Assembly (NCBI GenBank): GCA_029934265.1
Contig: JAOZMN010000210.1
Span: 1-5,740 of the forward strand
DNA: 5,740 bases
DNA from: Bacteroidales bacterium
Lineage (GTDB): Bacteria > Bacteroidota > Bacteroidia > Bacteroidales > JAADGE01
Direction of reading: 5' to 3'
Position 1 is the stretch's first letter, and each line of letters begins with the position of its first letter. Shown here one piece after another: positions 5,133-5,740 of this stretch. The notes beneath the pieces were generated by a model that made no database searches, was not told where the DNA came from, and saw only the letters and a program-made list of their open reading frames with translations. The position numbers were made by a program, and so were the translations under genes.

Positions 5133-5740
5133 TTATTTGCTTTTTGCAACTCTAAAACCGTAGTTGTAATTACAAAAAACGGCTTCCGGTCCGTCTCTGC
5201 TTGTTGAGGTTGCGTAATTTCCTTGATAGTGCCAAGCTCCGCCTCTTAATACTCTGTATGGTTGCGACCTTGAATTGAAAGGATTTTTTGCATTTGCCGT
5301 ATGACTGTAATAAGTTTTTGTGTAATAATCACTACACCATTCCCAGACGTTTCCGCTCATATCGTAAATTCCGAGTTCGTTGGCTTTTTTTGATTTCACG
5401 TTTTTAGGTCCTGAAAGAAATGTTGTTTCATCGTACCAAGCAATTTCTTTGATATTGTTACTGCCACTGTATTTGAAGCCTTTGCTTTTGTTGCCTCCTT
5501 TTGCGGCAAATTCCCATTCTGCTTCTGTTGGCAAGCGATAACCTTTTTTAGAAAAATCACAATCCCAACCTCCGTCTGCATTTTTGCTGTAGCATTTCTC
5601 TAAGCCTTCTTTTTCGCTTAACCAGTTGCAGTATTCAGTAGCATTGTACCAGTTTACTTTATGGATTGGATAGTTTGGCTTCCAGCCCCACCATTTTTTT
5701 GTTGGAGATGTGTAAAATTTTTTAGTATCAGGGTGTTCTT
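5133..5740 (-). CDS. Second SUMF1/FGE-fold protein (5' end outside window)
   Basis: Paralogue of the neighbouring FGE-fold gene, about 55% identical by eye over the last 130 residues. The frame is open to the right edge, giving 201 visible residues that begin EHPDTKKFYTSPTKKWWGW. The shortest start one might choose, a TTG at 5534, is really the Leu of the conserved LPTEAEWEFAAKGG motif, so it is internal. Upstream residues fit the family: PIHKVNWYNATEYCNWLS, then an insert of about 12 residues with two cysteines (CYSKNADGGWDC) that the neighbour lacks. Downstream are AWYDETT, ELGIYDMSGNVWEWC, RVLRGGAW and NYGFRV. The residues after RGGAW (HYQGNYATSTSRDG) contain no cysteine, so FGE chemistry is unlikely here too. 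Export cannot be judged without the N-terminus, but the paralogue's signal peptide makes it likely. The gene ends at its own stem-loop, separate from the operon that follows. Confidence 0.92.
   Translation of the reverse strand, partial: EHPDTKKFYTSPTKKWWGWKPNYPIHKVNWYNATEYCNWLSEKEGLEKCYSKNADGGWDCDFSKKGYRLPTEAEWEFAAKGGNKSKGFKYSGSNNIKEIAWYDETTFLSGPKNVKSKKANELGIYDMSGNVWEWCSDYYTKTYYSHTANAKNPFNSRSQPYRVLRGGAWHYQGNYATSTSRDGPEAVFCNYNYGFRVAKSK

Noticed and set aside
5133..5534. A separate 133-residue gene starting with TTG at 5534
   Set aside because: The frame remains open to the right edge and the upstream residues are typical of the FGE fold; the TTG is the Leu of the conserved LPTEAEWE motif.

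Overview
This AT-rich window looks chromosomal and most likely comes from a member of the Bacteroidota. Three things in the sequence point there. Two intergenic regions carry exact matches to the Bacteroidota housekeeping promoter (TTTG, 19 bp, TAnnTTTG), and a third has the -7 half. The start codons are preceded by A-rich sequence with no Shine-Dalgarno match. The exported proteins have signal peptides ending in A|Q, a common form in this phylum. The genus cannot be told from the window.

Layout: a 5'-truncated MBOAT acyltransferase of the AlgI type runs rightward from the left edge to 1358. All other genes run leftward. From left to right they are: a PLP-dependent fold-type I aminotransferase (1474-2601), convergent with the MBOAT gene and with its own promoter; an exported protein of about 200 residues with an internal duplication of a SPOR-like 'GPF...EA' unit (2756-3364), followed by a clear intrinsic terminator; a 279-bp non-coding stretch with direct and inverted repeats; an FKBP-type peptidyl-prolyl isomerase lipoprotein with a GTG start (3644-4117); an exported SUMF1/FGE-fold protein (4183-4977) with an exact promoter; and a second, 5'-truncated SUMF1/FGE-fold paralogue (5133 to the right edge), ending in a perfect 14-bp stem-loop.

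Transcription as inferred: the second FGE-fold gene ends at the stem-loop at 5062-5097. A new promoter at 5011-5041 then drives the first FGE-fold gene and probably the FKBP lipoprotein 65 bp downstream, because no promoter or GC-rich hairpin lies between them. The SPOR-like gene and the aminotransferase appear to be separate units. Three or four of the products are exported (two FGE-fold proteins, the FKBP lipoprotein and the SPOR-like protein). The MBOAT protein is in the inner membrane and modifies an exported glycan or other acceptor. The window therefore leans towards envelope functions, with the aminotransferase the only clear cytosolic enzyme.

No defence system, mobile element, CRISPR array or RNA gene is visible, and I do not see a convincing new multi-gene system. 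The points most worth a second look are the hydrophilic insertion with a repeated LF-x-ENG motif in the MBOAT protein, the duplicated SPOR-like architecture, the two FGE-fold paralogues lacking the catalytic cysteines, and the nested inverted repeats between 3483 and 3652.
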